A DNA stretch of 64,000 nucleotides from positions 197,260 through 261,259 of the forward strand of contig CAVQDO010000035.1 of assembly GCA_963711255.1 (NCBI GenBank), given 5' to 3'. Of the stretch, positions 27,774-36,691 are shown one piece after another. Numbering within the stretch: the stretch's first letter is position 1; the number at the start of each line of letters is the position of its first letter. A program made the translations under genes and the position numbers. The notes below the pieces were generated by a model. The model made no database searches. It was not told where the DNA came from and saw nothing but the letters and a program-made list of their open reading frames with translations. The stretch comes from GCA-2746365 sp963711255 (GTDB lineage: Bacteria; Pseudomonadota; Gammaproteobacteria; SZUA-229).

Positions 27774-28214
27774 ATGTTTTTCAAGTTTGTAAAACTCATT
27801 ACCTTATTAACCATTTTCATTAGCAGTTCAGTTTATGCAGAGTTGGCGATCATTGGACACCCGCACTCTGATACCGGTGCAGTAGATGCGCATAGTGTTA
27901 AGCGACTGTATACAGGTGAGCGTAGAGCTTTTCCAAGTGGCCTGCACGCAACACCAGTCAATCATGCAATTGGCAGCCCTGATCGAAAAGTGTTTTTTTC
28001 GCTGGTCATGAATATGCCTGAAAAGAGTTTCAAGCGTCAGTGGAAGCGAAAGATGTCAACCGGAACGGCAAGTGCTCCGGCGGTGCTTGGATCTCATAAA
28101 GAAGTGTTGCAATATATCGCAAATAACCCTGGCACTATAGGTTATATCGATTCCGCTGAAGTTAACGATACAGTAAAAGTGTTAATGACAGTCAAGAGTT
28201 TCGAGGGTGTTTAA
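27774..28214 (+). CDS. Small periplasmic PstS-like (phosphate-binding-like) protein
   Basis: The product is 146 residues. A Sec signal peptide ends near residue 23 (SSVYA). The mature part (SVKRLYTGERRAFPSGL, then AVLGSHKEVLQYIANNPG and TIGYIDSAEV) resembles a half-length PBP-like domain of the PstS superfamily; full PstS proteins are about twice as long. The GTIGYI segment matches the ligand-side strand of that family. It is common in aquatic gammaproteobacteria next to signalling proteins, and here follows a hybrid kinase by 319 bases. A role in ligand sensing is possible but not shown. Confidence 0.7.
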   Translation: MFFKFVKLITLLTIFISSSVYAELAIIGHPHSDTGAVDAHSVKRLYTGERRAFPSGLHATPVNHAIGSPDRKVFFSLVMNMPEKSFKRQWKRKMSTGTASAPAVLGSHKEVLQYIANNPGTIGYIDSAEVNDTVKVLMTVKSFEGV

Positions 28215-28306
28215 TAGCTTTATAATAATTAGTAGCTGGTGTCTGGCCTGGTAGTATTAAATTTTTTCTTTGCAGAGCGCAGTGATGTGCTATAGCGGAT
28301 AGCAGA

Positions 28307-28747
28307 TCAGGGCCGTTCGGAGAGGGCTAGGGATATTCGCCTGGCGGCATTTTCGATAAACTGAATGTCTTCGTGACTAAAAGGATTTGTCCTTTTAATC
28401 ATGCTGCTAAAATTTAATGTTCCCCAAATGTTCCTGTTTTTTAGAATAGGTGTACTTATGTAGGCCTCTATTGGCAGATCTTTGTATAACGGGTGGCATT
28501 GCAGTCCGGGTTTTCCTTCGAGTTCAGTCATTGCCAGTGTTTTACCTGATGTATAAACATCCCTGCAATAGGTTTGATTTAATGGAAAAGACTCGCCGGC
28601 AACAAACACATTCGCCAGTGATTTAACAGCAACAATTTCATACTCATCGTTTTCAACATGGCTGACAATACCCATCGTGGTAGAAAACCGGTCGTTCCCT
28701 TCAAGTAGTATGTTGTTATATAAACGGTATAATTCACTAGTTTCCAT
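28307..28747 (-). CDS. GAF domain protein
   Basis: The product is 146 residues and is essentially one GAF domain, with FSTTMGIVSHVENDEYEIV, the central FPLNQTYCRDVYTSGK and the end GTLNFSSMIKRTNPFSHED followed by a closing helix. GAF domains bind small ligands, chromophores or cyclic nucleotides. No effector domain is attached, so it may act as a stand-alone sensor. It converges with the PstS-like gene on its left. Ligand and partner cannot be read from the sequence. Confidence 0.8.
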   Translation of the reverse strand: METSELYRLYNNILLEGNDRFSTTMGIVSHVENDEYEIVAVKSLANVFVAGESFPLNQTYCRDVYTSGKTLAMTELEGKPGLQCHPLYKDLPIEAYISTPILKNRNIWGTLNFSSMIKRTNPFSHEDIQFIENAARRISLALSERP

Positions 28748-29005
28748 CGAGTGCTTTAACCTGTTTTAAAGTTTTTCCGGGACCCTTATGCCATGCTTGT
28801 ATTAGTGTTTAACAAAAAACCAGGATCAGGGGAAATTTGTTTCTAATACAATAACAAACTTTACACCCGCTATTATTTTTTTACTACTGTTAAGTGTGTC
28901 TGCTCATTATTAGTTATGTCGTTGCCACACATGATGAAAGCTAAAAATGAGTCGTAGAATTATAATTAGAGGAAGACGGTATTGAATAATAAGTCATTGA
29001 TGAAT
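28748..29005. other. Intergenic gap before the fabV terminator
   Basis: AT-rich non-coding sequence upstream of the GAF gene. It presumably holds that gene's promoter. No RNA or repeat was recognised. Confidence 0.4.
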
Positions 29006-29053
29006 AAAAAAAGCCGGTAACAGTACATAGTAGATGCCTGTCACCGGCTTCTT
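29006..29053 (-). terminator. Terminator after fabV
   Basis: AAGCCGGTAACAG (29011-29023) pairs with CTGTCACCGGCTT (29038-29050) with one bulge; on the minus strand the hairpin is followed by a T-run. It lies about 40 bases after the fabV stop. Confidence 0.8.
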
Positions 29054-29088
29054 AGAGCCAGGTTAAGTTTTGTGTTTTATATTAATGT

Positions 29089-30285
29089 TTAAATTGATTC
29101 AGGCTTAAAATCAGTTAATGTATCGACATCCGCTTCATAATCAATACCTTCAATGCCAAAACCAAACAGTTTTAAAAACTCATCTTTGTAGCCCTGGTAA
29201 TCGGTCAGCTCGAAAATATTCTCATTCGTTATCTGCGGCCAAAGTTCCTTAACCCTGTTTTGCACGTCCTCACGCAGCTCCCAGTCATCCATGCGGATGC
29301 GGGCAGCGTCATCCAGATCGGCACCGCCCTCTTTGTATAACTGGGTGCGAAACATACGGTTAATCTGTTCGATACAACCTTCGTGAATACCCAGGTCTTT
29401 CATTACTTTAAAACCGATAGCAATATATAAAGGCATTACCGGTATGGCGGCAGAAGCCTGTGTGACAACGCTTTTTAGTACAGCAACATTGGCGGTGCCG
29501 TTTATATCGGCGAGTGAACCGCGTAGTGCACCTGCTGCACGATCCATATCTTCTTTAGCTTTACCCAGTGCGCCGTGCCAGTAAATCGGCCAGGTGATGT
29601 CGGTGCCGATGTAGCTATATGAAACTGTTTTAACGCCATCGGCCAGAACCCCCGCCGTTTTTAATGCACTGATCCATAGTTCCCAGTCTTCACCGCCCAT
29701 GACGGTAACGGTGTTCTGTATTTCTTCTTCTGTTGCCGGTTCAATCTCTGCATCGATAAGGACATCCTTACTGGTGTCGACAGCAGTGGCTTTATAAGTG
29801 TCACCGATGGGTTTTAGAACCGAGCGGATAGTTTCGCCGGTGTCTGGCAGTTTGCGTACAGGCGATGCCAGTGAGTAAACAACCAGGTCAACCTTGCCCA
29901 TGTCGGCTTTAATAATTTCGATTGCCTTGTCGCGCATTTCATTAGAGAAAGCATCGCCATTAATGCTTTTAGCGTAAAGGCCTTCTGCATGAGCAGCTTT
30001 TTCAAATGCGCCGGAGTTATACCAGCCGGCAGAACCGGGTTTTTTTTCGCTTGCCGGCTTTTCAAGGAAAACGCCGAGGGTGGCTGCGCCAGATCCAAAG
30101 GCTGCAGTAATACGTGACGCCAGACCGTAGCCGGTTGATGCACCGATGACTAAAACATTCTTTGGGCCATCTGTTACAGCGCCATCGGCTTTAACACGTG
30201 CTATTTGTTCGTTAACATTAGTTTCGCAACCCGTTGGATGCGTTGTGGTACAAATAAAACCGCGAGTTTTTGGTTTGATAATCAC
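29089..30285 (-). CDS. fabV: Trans-2-enoyl-ACP/CoA reductase FabV
   Basis: The product is 398 residues, the normal FabV size and larger than FabI. It performs the last reduction of each fatty acid elongation cycle with NADH. The N-terminus (MIIKPKTRGFICTTTHPTGC), the nucleotide-binding NVLVIGASTGYGLASR and the active-site pattern Tyr-x8-Lys in PIYWHGALGKAKED (Tyr near 235) identify the family. FabV enzymes are generally much less sensitive to triclosan than FabI. It is a single-gene unit with a terminator behind it. Confidence 0.97.
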   Translation of the reverse strand: MIIKPKTRGFICTTTHPTGCETNVNEQIARVKADGAVTDGPKNVLVIGASTGYGLASRITAAFGSGAATLGVFLEKPASEKKPGSAGWYNSGAFEKAAHAEGLYAKSINGDAFSNEMRDKAIEIIKADMGKVDLVVYSLASPVRKLPDTGETIRSVLKPIGDTYKATAVDTSKDVLIDAEIEPATEEEIQNTVTVMGGEDWELWISALKTAGVLADGVKTVSYSYIGTDITWPIYWHGALGKAKEDMDRAAGALRGSLADINGTANVAVLKSVVTQASAAIPVMPLYIAIGFKVMKDLGIHEGCIEQINRMFRTQLYKEGGADLDDAARIRMDDWELREDVQNRVKELWPQITNENIFELTDYQGYKDEFLKLFGFGIEGIDYEADVDTLTDFKPESI

Positions 30286-30880
30286 GTTAGATTTTTCCGC
30301 TTAAAGTTTTGTGAGTAATCCTGTTATTCACCGTTCAATAATTCAGCTGTAATGAATCGGGAATTTAAAGGGTATTCGTGCGCCGGTTTTGTCGCTAGCA
30401 ATCTAAACCGGCAATATAAAGGATAGAATTGTAATGAAGCGAGTGACAGAGAGCAATTATTTCTAAGTCATGGTCATTATCTTCATCTGCTACAGGTTAA
30501 TTATTTTCTTTTATTAGCGTTTAAGCAAGTAGCCCAATTCAATGCCAGTCATGTCTATTCCCGGGCTGGTCGATATAAATCCGCATCTGGAAAATGAGTG
30601 CTGCCGACTGAAATAATAAAACCTTGATTTTGTTCAATATATGCTCAGTTAAACATTATTTGATAGGTAACATATTCCAACACTGTTTTAATGTCTTTAG
30701 CTTCGTTTAGCCGGCCTGATAGAGTGTCAGCTTGACGCAATGAAATCTATTCTAAGGCGGGTTTTCCAGATTGATTATATCAATGTCGTCATCATTGAAT
30801 AATATCTGGCTTCAACTGTTTTGTTCATTCGGAATGAAAAAAGGTATCATCAGTTTATTTTTATTATCTGCGTGTAGTCT
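30286..30880. other. Intergenic region between fabV and the glycosyltransferase
   Basis: A 595-base stretch between divergent genes with no credible ORF. It must hold two promoters. I see no strong hairpin, tRNA or known riboswitch, and no match to the repeats described elsewhere in the window. Confidence 0.45.
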
Positions 30881-32143
30881 ATGGCTCAATCTCGGTTAAA
30901 GCAAAGTAGCTCACCTGAAGTGTTTGGTATTAATTTAATAGGCAGTGTAAATAGCGGAATTGGCCTTAGTGTCACCACCCGGGCTATTGCTGCCCTGTTA
31001 AAATCCAGGGGTGTGCCGTTTTCTATATTTGATGTGCCATTCAGCTGGATCAGTCAGTCGCAAACTGACCCGTACCTTGAGCAATACCAGGTAACGAATC
31101 CTGAGCAGCTGGTGTATCCGGTCAATTTGTACGTCTTGCCGATTTCTTACCTGCAAACTTTCATCGGGGAAAACCCGGCTTTATTTACCAGCAGGCGCCT
31201 GCATATTGCTAACATCTGGTGGGAAGCGTCCCAGCTTCCAGCGTTTTGTGTGAATACAATTAACCGGTTTGACGGGGTTCTGGCGATGTCATCATTTATT
31301 GCTGAAATATGCAGAAATAGTCTGACGATGACACCGGTACTGTATGCAGAGCATCCGTTAGATCTTCCGCAAAATATTTATCACAAGCGTAAAGAGTTTG
31401 GACTTGCTGATAATGAAATGGTCTTTGTTGCGAGCTTTGATCCACATTCCGATCCCACACGGAAAAACCCGATTGCTTTAATTACCGCGTTTTGTAGTGC
31501 TTTTCCTGCATCTGATGCTGATGTGCGTCTTCTCATTCGAGTAAATAAAGCGGATTCAAAAATGGGTAAAAAAGTTGTGCAATTCCTGAGAAAGCATATT
31601 CAGCATGACGATAGAATTCGACTCGTGCTGGAGCCTATGAGCTATAAGCAGGTTCTTTGCCTCTATGCCTGTGCTGATGTCTATTTATCCTTTCATCGTG
31701 GAGAAGGGCTTGGTCTTGGCATGCTGGAGTCGATGAGATTGGGTAAACCCGTTATAGCCACAGGATGGTCTGGCAACCTGAGTTTTATGAATCACAGTAA
31801 CAGTGCGTTACTGCGCTACCGGCTTATACCTGTGAAGGGTAGCTATAAATTTTTTCAAGCTGAGGTGTTAGGCAAGAATGCACGATGGGCTGACCCGGTA
31901 CTTGAAGATGCTGTAGTCTGGATGCATCGCTTACGCCAAAACCCTGAGTTGCGTAAAACCTTAGGCGAGGCAGCAAAAGCATCTGCGCTGGAATACCAGC
32001 AACGAGCGGCCGCCGCTGCCTGGTTGACTGAACTCGAAGCCCTGTGGAAGCTGCGACGGCACTTGCCACTTGTTACTGAAAAACTTTCATCTAAAGACCT
32101 GGTGGATAAGTCCAGAAACACGACCGAGAGCGACATCTCATAA
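30881..32143 (+). CDS. Glycosyltransferase, GT4-like (GT-B fold)
   Basis: The product is 420 residues. The N-terminal half (FGINLIGSVNSGIGLSVTTR) and the central FVASFDPHSDPTRKNP lead to the donor-site region YLSFHRGEGLGLGMLESMRL followed by GKPVIATGWSGN, the E-x7-E type motif of GT-B retaining glycosyltransferases of families 1/4. It has no signal or membrane segment, so it acts in the cytoplasm or at the membrane surface. It stands alone rather than in a polysaccharide cluster, so the acceptor is unknown. Confidence 0.85.
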   Translation: MAQSRLKQSSSPEVFGINLIGSVNSGIGLSVTTRAIAALLKSRGVPFSIFDVPFSWISQSQTDPYLEQYQVTNPEQLVYPVNLYVLPISYLQTFIGENPALFTSRRLHIANIWWEASQLPAFCVNTINRFDGVLAMSSFIAEICRNSLTMTPVLYAEHPLDLPQNIYHKRKEFGLADNEMVFVASFDPHSDPTRKNPIALITAFCSAFPASDADVRLLIRVNKADSKMGKKVVQFLRKHIQHDDRIRLVLEPMSYKQVLCLYACADVYLSFHRGEGLGLGMLESMRLGKPVIATGWSGNLSFMNHSNSALLRYRLIPVKGSYKFFQAEVLGKNARWADPVLEDAVVWMHRLRQNPELRKTLGEAAKASALEYQQRAAAAAWLTELEALWKLRRHLPLVTEKLSSKDLVDKSRNTTESDIS

Positions 32144-32235
32144 TCCAGGAGGTTTCTGTAATATTAAAAACGGGACTCTCCGCGTAATTTCATGCATTGA
32201 AATTATTTGTTAACCCGAGTAAGTTGTTTTTATGG

Positions 32236-32258
32236 TTGATTGTCCGCAAGACAATCAA
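32236..32258. promoter_or_regulatory. Perfect 9-bp stem-loop upstream of the sulfhydrylase gene
   Basis: TTGATTGTC at 32236-32244 is followed by a five-base loop CGCAA and its complement GACAATCAA at 32250-32258. It lies 41 bases before the next start. There is no T-run, so it is more likely an operator or leader structure than a terminator. It does not resemble a SAM riboswitch. Confidence 0.4.
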
Positions 32259-32299
32259 ATTAATCCGTTATATTCTTTTCATTTTAAACGAGTTCCGAT

Positions 32300-33574
32300 A
32301 TGAAGCTTGAATCATTAGCGCTACACCATGGTTATGAACCGGAAGCCACTACAAAAGCAGCGGCAGTTCCTATTTATCAAACTACCTCCTATACCTTTGA
32401 TAACACGCAACATGGCGCGGACCTGTTTGACTTAAAAGTGCCCGGAAACATCTATACCCGTATGATGAACCCGACTACTGACGTACTGGAGCAACGACTG
32501 GCAGCAATGGAAGGCGGTATCGCGGGGCTGGCAGTTGCATCGGGTATGTCTGCGATTACCTATGCTATTCAATGCATCAGCGAAGTTGGAACAAATATTG
32601 TCAGTACCAGTCAACTCTACGGTGGCAGCTACAACCTGTTCGCCCATGCATTCCCGCGCCAGGGTATAGAAGTACGTATGGTTTCGGCCGATGACTTTGA
32701 CGGTTTCGAAAAAGCCATAGATGAAAATACCCGTGCCATCTTTTGTGAGTCTATCGGCAATCCGGCCGGCAATGTGGTTGATATTGAAAAGCTGGCGAAA
32801 ATTGCTAAAAAAGCCGGAGTGCCACTAATCGTTGATAATACCGTTGCAACACCTTACCTGTGTCGTCCTATTGAAATGGGTGCTGATATCGTGATTCACT
32901 CACTAACCAAATATATCGGTGGCCACGGAACTTCTATTGGTGGCATCATCATTGACTCAGGCAAGTTTGACTGGGAAGCCAATAGTGAACGATTTGCGAT
33001 TCTGGTTGACCCGGATCCATCCTATCACGGCGTTAGTTATACCAAAGAATTTGGCCCGGCTGCTTACATAGGCCGTTGCCGTGTCGGTCCATTAAGAAAC
33101 ACCGGTGCCGCAATTTCACCTTACAATTCATTTCAAATTTTACAGGGCCTTGAAACATTAGGGCTTCGCATGGAAAGACATTGTGAAAACGCAGAAAAAC
33201 TGGCGGCCTATCTCAGCGACCATGAAAAAGTGACCTGGGTGAAATATGCTGCGCAGGCAGATAGTCCCTACTATGAAAACTGCCAGAAAATTACCGCGGG
33301 TAAAGCCTCCGGGATTCTCAGCTTCGGCCTGGAAGGCGGTGCAGAAGCGGGCGCACAATTTATTGATGCCCTGAAGATGATACTTCGACTGGTAAACATT
33401 GGTGATGCAAAATCACTGGCCTGCCATCCAGCCACTACCACCCATCGTCAGTTAAATGATGAAGAGCTGGCGGCCGCAGGCGTTAGTGCCGACCTGGTAC
33501 GAATATCTGTTGGCATCGAAAATATCGATGACATTATTGCTGATGTTAGCCAGGCGATTGACAGCATTGTTTAA
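32300..33574 (+). CDS. metY: O-acetylhomoserine (thiol)-lyase, MetY-like
   Basis: The product is 424 residues, a Cys/Met metabolism PLP enzyme. The first residues (KLESLALHHGYEPEATTKA) and IYTRMMNPTTDVLEQRLAAM are typical of O-acetylhomoserine aminocarboxypropyltransferase. The PLP lysine is in HSLTKYIGGHGTSIGG near residue 205. An insertion before the C-terminal domain gives the MetY length (about 425) rather than MetB/MetC (about 390). It makes homocysteine from O-acetylhomoserine and sulfide. It is monocistronic; other met genes are not in the window. Confidence 0.92.
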   Translation: MKLESLALHHGYEPEATTKAAAVPIYQTTSYTFDNTQHGADLFDLKVPGNIYTRMMNPTTDVLEQRLAAMEGGIAGLAVASGMSAITYAIQCISEVGTNIVSTSQLYGGSYNLFAHAFPRQGIEVRMVSADDFDGFEKAIDENTRAIFCESIGNPAGNVVDIEKLAKIAKKAGVPLIVDNTVATPYLCRPIEMGADIVIHSLTKYIGGHGTSIGGIIIDSGKFDWEANSERFAILVDPDPSYHGVSYTKEFGPAAYIGRCRVGPLRNTGAAISPYNSFQILQGLETLGLRMERHCENAEKLAAYLSDHEKVTWVKYAAQADSPYYENCQKITAGKASGILSFGLEGGAEAGAQFIDALKMILRLVNIGDAKSLACHPATTTHRQLNDEELAAAGVSADLVRISVGIENIDDIIADVSQAIDSIV

Positions 33575-33659
33575 AGGTAAGTGTAACTACACTCACTCCT
33601 GCTTTATATACATGCGTGTTGAGACGTGACTTGATGGCTGAGGTTACGATTCGGGGTTG

Positions 33660-34166
33660 CTAAAATTGATCAAGCATTTCAGCTTTATATTCGCTTGTTG
33701 ATGGACTCAGCCCTGCTTCCTGCATGCGGTTGCTGAGGCTGTTCATTTTTCTCATCAAGTCATCCATGGTGATGGTGTTGTCATCCAGTTCATATAACTG
33801 CTTTGACCCGTGATACTGAAAATTAACAATGATCATGGCATTATGATTGCCTTTAGTAATAGCTTTATCAAGCTGCCGTTGTTTTCGATGTATCCGGTTT
33901 AACTGTTGTTTCAAATCCCACACATACACCACTTCAACAAGGTATGGATGATGTCGTAATTTATTGAGGGCGTAAATGACAATAGCGGCAGCTGTTATGA
34001 CGCCGGCCAGGTTATGAAAAAAATGGGATGCTTCTGGTGTGCTTAAGAGGGCAATATAAAGTGTTGAGCTGGTTAGCGAAATAATAATTAGCGCAATAGC
34101 GATAGCAGCAAAGGTGAAGTTAAGATGTTTTCTGTATCGTGTTTTGTCTATATCGATGAGTTGCAT
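33660..34166 (-). CDS. Small two-helix membrane protein DUF3087-like
   Basis: The product is 168 residues. Two hydrophobic segments lie at about residues 16-38 and 47-65, followed by a soluble helical tail rich in charged and polar residues (WDLKQQLNRIHRKQRQLDKA). The start MQLIDIDKTRYRKHLN and overall layout resemble the DUF3087 family of gammaproteobacterial inner membrane proteins; this is a weak recognition. No function is known. It stands alone between metY and ubiC. Confidence 0.6.
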   Translation of the reverse strand: MQLIDIDKTRYRKHLNFTFAAIAIALIIISLTSSTLYIALLSTPEASHFFHNLAGVITAAAIVIYALNKLRHHPYLVEVVYVWDLKQQLNRIHRKQRQLDKAITKGNHNAMIIVNFQYHGSKQLYELDDNTITMDDLMRKMNSLSNRMQEAGLSPSTSEYKAEMLDQF

Positions 34167-34488
34167 ATGACATGCCGTAAATAATTAAAGGCCTAGTTTA
34201 CTAGAATTGCGACGTTATATAGCTAAAACGAACAGTCGAATAAATCGTTGTTAGCATCGCTAACATCGTTACAGCGCCAGTGCTTTCGCCATGATATGTT
34301 GTTGTTTCTACTAATTTTAATTTTTTTGTTTGGTAGTGTGGCGCGATATCAGCATTTGTGAATAAAGAAAGTTTGCTGATGTTTTACGATATTTCGTTAT
34401 AAGATCCCAAATTTTATTAATAAATTTTTGCATAGTAACATTTCACGCTAAAATGCCATTTTAAACGCCTCATCGTGAATTTCATATT
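34167..34488. other. Intergenic region upstream of ubiC
   Basis: A 322-base AT-rich region between the divergent membrane protein gene and ubiC. It contains several TTTTA/TAAAA tracts that could serve as promoters. No RNA gene or clear operator is seen. Confidence 0.45.
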
Positions 34489-35022
34489 GTGAAGTCAAGA
34501 CAACGCTGGTACCTGCGCCACCAACTGTTTAATCAGTCTATACCGAATTCCTTGTTGACCTGGTTATTTGATGCGTCATCCTTAACAGCGCGCCTGGTTA
34601 AGCTATGCGGTAACGATTTCTCCGTGCGCGTGATTTCTCAACGCTGGCAGCTGCTGAGCGCTGAAGAAGCACAGGCAATGGCGCTGGATCACAGTGGGGC
34701 TGCACTGGTCAGGCAGGTGTTGCTGTGCTGTGGTGATACCCCGCTGGTTTATGCCAGAACGGTAATTCCAGGGATCACTACGAAGGGCGCGCAAAGGCGT
34801 TATTCCAATATGGGAAATCGGCCGCTCGGTGCCATGTTGTTTGCCGACAGAACTATGATGCGAGAGGAAGTGCAGGTGGCAATGCTGCCGGTTTCACATG
34901 AAGGGCATCAATATGCTAAACCGGATGAACTGGTGTGGGGAAGGCGTTCTGTTTTTCGGGTTGCCGGTAAACCGCTGCTGGTTAGCGAGTATTTTTATCC
35001 TGAGCTATTAAATTTGAAATAA
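34489..35022 (+). CDS. ubiC: Chorismate pyruvate-lyase UbiC
   Basis: The product is 177 residues with a GTG start. It removes pyruvate from chorismate to give 4-hydroxybenzoate, the first step of ubiquinone ring synthesis. The order LLTWLFDASSLTARL, REVLL-like VRQVLLCCGDTPLVYARTVIP, NRPLGAMLF and the late RRSVFRVAGKPLLVSEYF fit the family; Arg of ARTVIP and Glu of VSEYF are the expected active-site residues. In many relatives ubiA follows directly; here a repeat follows and ubiA is absent. Confidence 0.9.
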   Translation: MKSRQRWYLRHQLFNQSIPNSLLTWLFDASSLTARLVKLCGNDFSVRVISQRWQLLSAEEAQAMALDHSGAALVRQVLLCCGDTPLVYARTVIPGITTKGAQRRYSNMGNRPLGAMLFADRTMMREEVQVAMLPVSHEGHQYAKPDELVWGRRSVFRVAGKPLLVSEYFYPELLNLK

Positions 35023-35052
35023 TATTCTGAATTGATGAGGATTAAACCTGAT

Positions 35053-35157
35053 AGAGGATCGCGCTTTGAAAAGCGCTCCTACAGGTAGCTATAACCCCCG
35101 TAGGAGCGGAAAAAATTGTTTGCAACAATTTTTCACGTAAGCCACGAAGTGGTGAAG
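35053..35157. repeat. Cluster of nested palindromes, REP/BIME-like
   Basis: Three hairpins lie in a row: GCGCTTTTGAAAAGCGC-like sequence near 35060-35075, CGCTCCTAC (about 35074) with GTAGGAGCG (35099-35108), and AAAAATTGTTTGCAACAATTTTT at 35111-35133. The GTAGGAGCG core is like the extragenic palindromes of Pseudomonas and Xanthomonas. It lies between ubiC and the cyclophilin gene, which converge here. Confidence 0.6.
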
Positions 35158-35305
35158 CATAGGGATATGCTGAATAATTCATTCCGCGAACAGCGCTTAA
35201 TGTAAAAATCCTTAGCCTGGTATAAATCATTAAACTAAATCGACCATACCCGGCCAGGGTGACAGGTGGTTGCTAATACTTTAATCAGCAACCACCCGGT
35301 AACGT

Positions 35306-35887
35306 TTATTCTTTTATTTCAGTAATTTTTACAATCGTAATAGTCGTGCGCGGTACATCGGATGAAAACTGTCCGCCCGGGCCGGTTGCAACACGCGAAA
35401 TCGCGCCGTTAATGTTTTCACCTTCAATGATTTTTCCAAAAACCGTATATCCCCAGCCGCGCATGGATTTACTGGTGTGATCTAAAAAGCCATTGTCGGC
35501 CGTATTCAGGAAAAACTGGTTGGTTGCCGAATGCGGTGCGCTGGTGCGGGCCATGGCGATAGTGTTGTTCAGATTTTTTAAACCATTGTCAGCTTCATTT
35601 TGAACCGGTTCGTTTGTATCGACTTTTTTAAAGTCTGCGGTAAAACCGCCGCCCTGATTCATAAAGTCCTTGATCACTCGGTGAAAGATGGTGCCATCGT
35701 ATGCGCCGGCATTAACATAGGCTAAAAAATTAGCAACGGTTTTGGGTGCTTTATCTGGATACAGTTCGACGACCATATCGCCTTTGCTGGTTTCGATTTT
35801 AACTTTTGGGTTTGCTGCCTGGGCTAGTTGAATTTGGAATGTTAGTGCCAGGGCGGCTGTTGTTAGTAATAGTTTTTTGAAGTTCAT
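35306..35887 (-). CDS. Periplasmic cyclophilin-type peptidyl-prolyl isomerase
   Basis: The product is 193 residues. A Sec signal peptide (residues 1-24, ending AQA) directs it to the periplasm. The cyclophilin domain shows MVVELYPDKAPKTVANFLAY, TIFHRVIKDFMNQGGGF and MARTSAPHSATNQFFLN, with the catalytic Arg in FHRVI and the QFF motif. It resembles PpiA of E. coli. It catalyses proline isomerisation during folding of exported proteins. It is a single gene next to element copy B. Confidence 0.94.
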   Translation of the reverse strand: MNFKKLLLTTAALALTFQIQLAQAANPKVKIETSKGDMVVELYPDKAPKTVANFLAYVNAGAYDGTIFHRVIKDFMNQGGGFTADFKKVDTNEPVQNEADNGLKNLNNTIAMARTSAPHSATNQFFLNTADNGFLDHTSKSMRGWGYTVFGKIIEGENINGAISRVATGPGGQFSSDVPRTTITIVKITEIKE

Positions 35888-35954
35888 GTCTAGCTCTTGT
35901 TGGTATTTTTTGAATGGGGGAATTTAACTTAATTGGGGGGATTTGTCAGGTTTC

Positions 35955-36681
35955 GTGTTTTATATTTCCTTTTGGCGTTAATATTTTCCTGTTGTTTGCA
36001 TACTTAGGCCTTGCGGTACTCGCACCGCGGGCGAGTTACTCTTTTGCTACAGCCCAAAAGAGTAACCAGAAAAGGCCGCCGCTGACTCGATAGCCCCGGG
36101 AGAAGCGTCCGGGGAACCTGAATTTGAGGGTATCTGTTCTTTTGGCGTTAGTGTTTGCTTAAAGTGTTATTGCTTACTTTGGCCCGAGCCGCCCCGATGC
36201 GCCGTCCGGGCGCAGCGTGGCTAAATTCGCCGTCCATGGCGAATTTGCTCTACGTGTTGGCAAATTCAGCTATCGAAGGCGGAAGAGTCAAGATCAAAAA
36301 CAAAGTCAACAGCACCAGCTAGAACACAGCAAAAAACATGGCGCGCAGCGCCATAGCTGGAGAAGCTTTTGTTTCGTTTCTTGTTTATCTCCCCTTTTGT
36401 TTGCTGACTTTGGGGGCATTGGTAGAGCAATTTCGCCATGGACGGCGAAATTAGTGATGCTGCGCCTGGACGGCGCATCAGCACGGGCTCGTAGGCAATG
36501 CCCCCAAAGTCAGGAACCCCGAGTGCTTTTCTCGGGGCAAACAAGTCGGGGCGGCACTTTTCTGGTTACTCTTTTGTTGCTGCTGACAAAAGAGTAACTC
36601 GCCCGCGGTGCGAGAACCGCAATGCCAAAGTAAACAACCAACAGAAAATAATAACGCCAATAAGGAAATGTAAAAAACGAA
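35955..36681. repeat. MITE-like palindromic element, copy B
   Basis: A second copy of the element at 14276-15002, with the same outer inverted repeats (GTGTTTTATATT ... TTTGGCGTTAATATTTTC at the left end; AGAGTAACTCGCCCGCGGTG ... AAATAATAACGCC at the right end) and the same internal order. It differs by scattered substitutions and small indels, so it is not a fresh copy. It lies between the cyclophilin gene and tetR and encodes no protein. Confidence 0.8.
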
Positions 36682-36691
36682 ACAGAAAAAA

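Noticed and set aside
32144..32299. A SAM riboswitch in front of the MetY-like gene
   Set aside because: Only a simple 9-base hairpin is visible; the conserved SAM riboswitch core is not seen.
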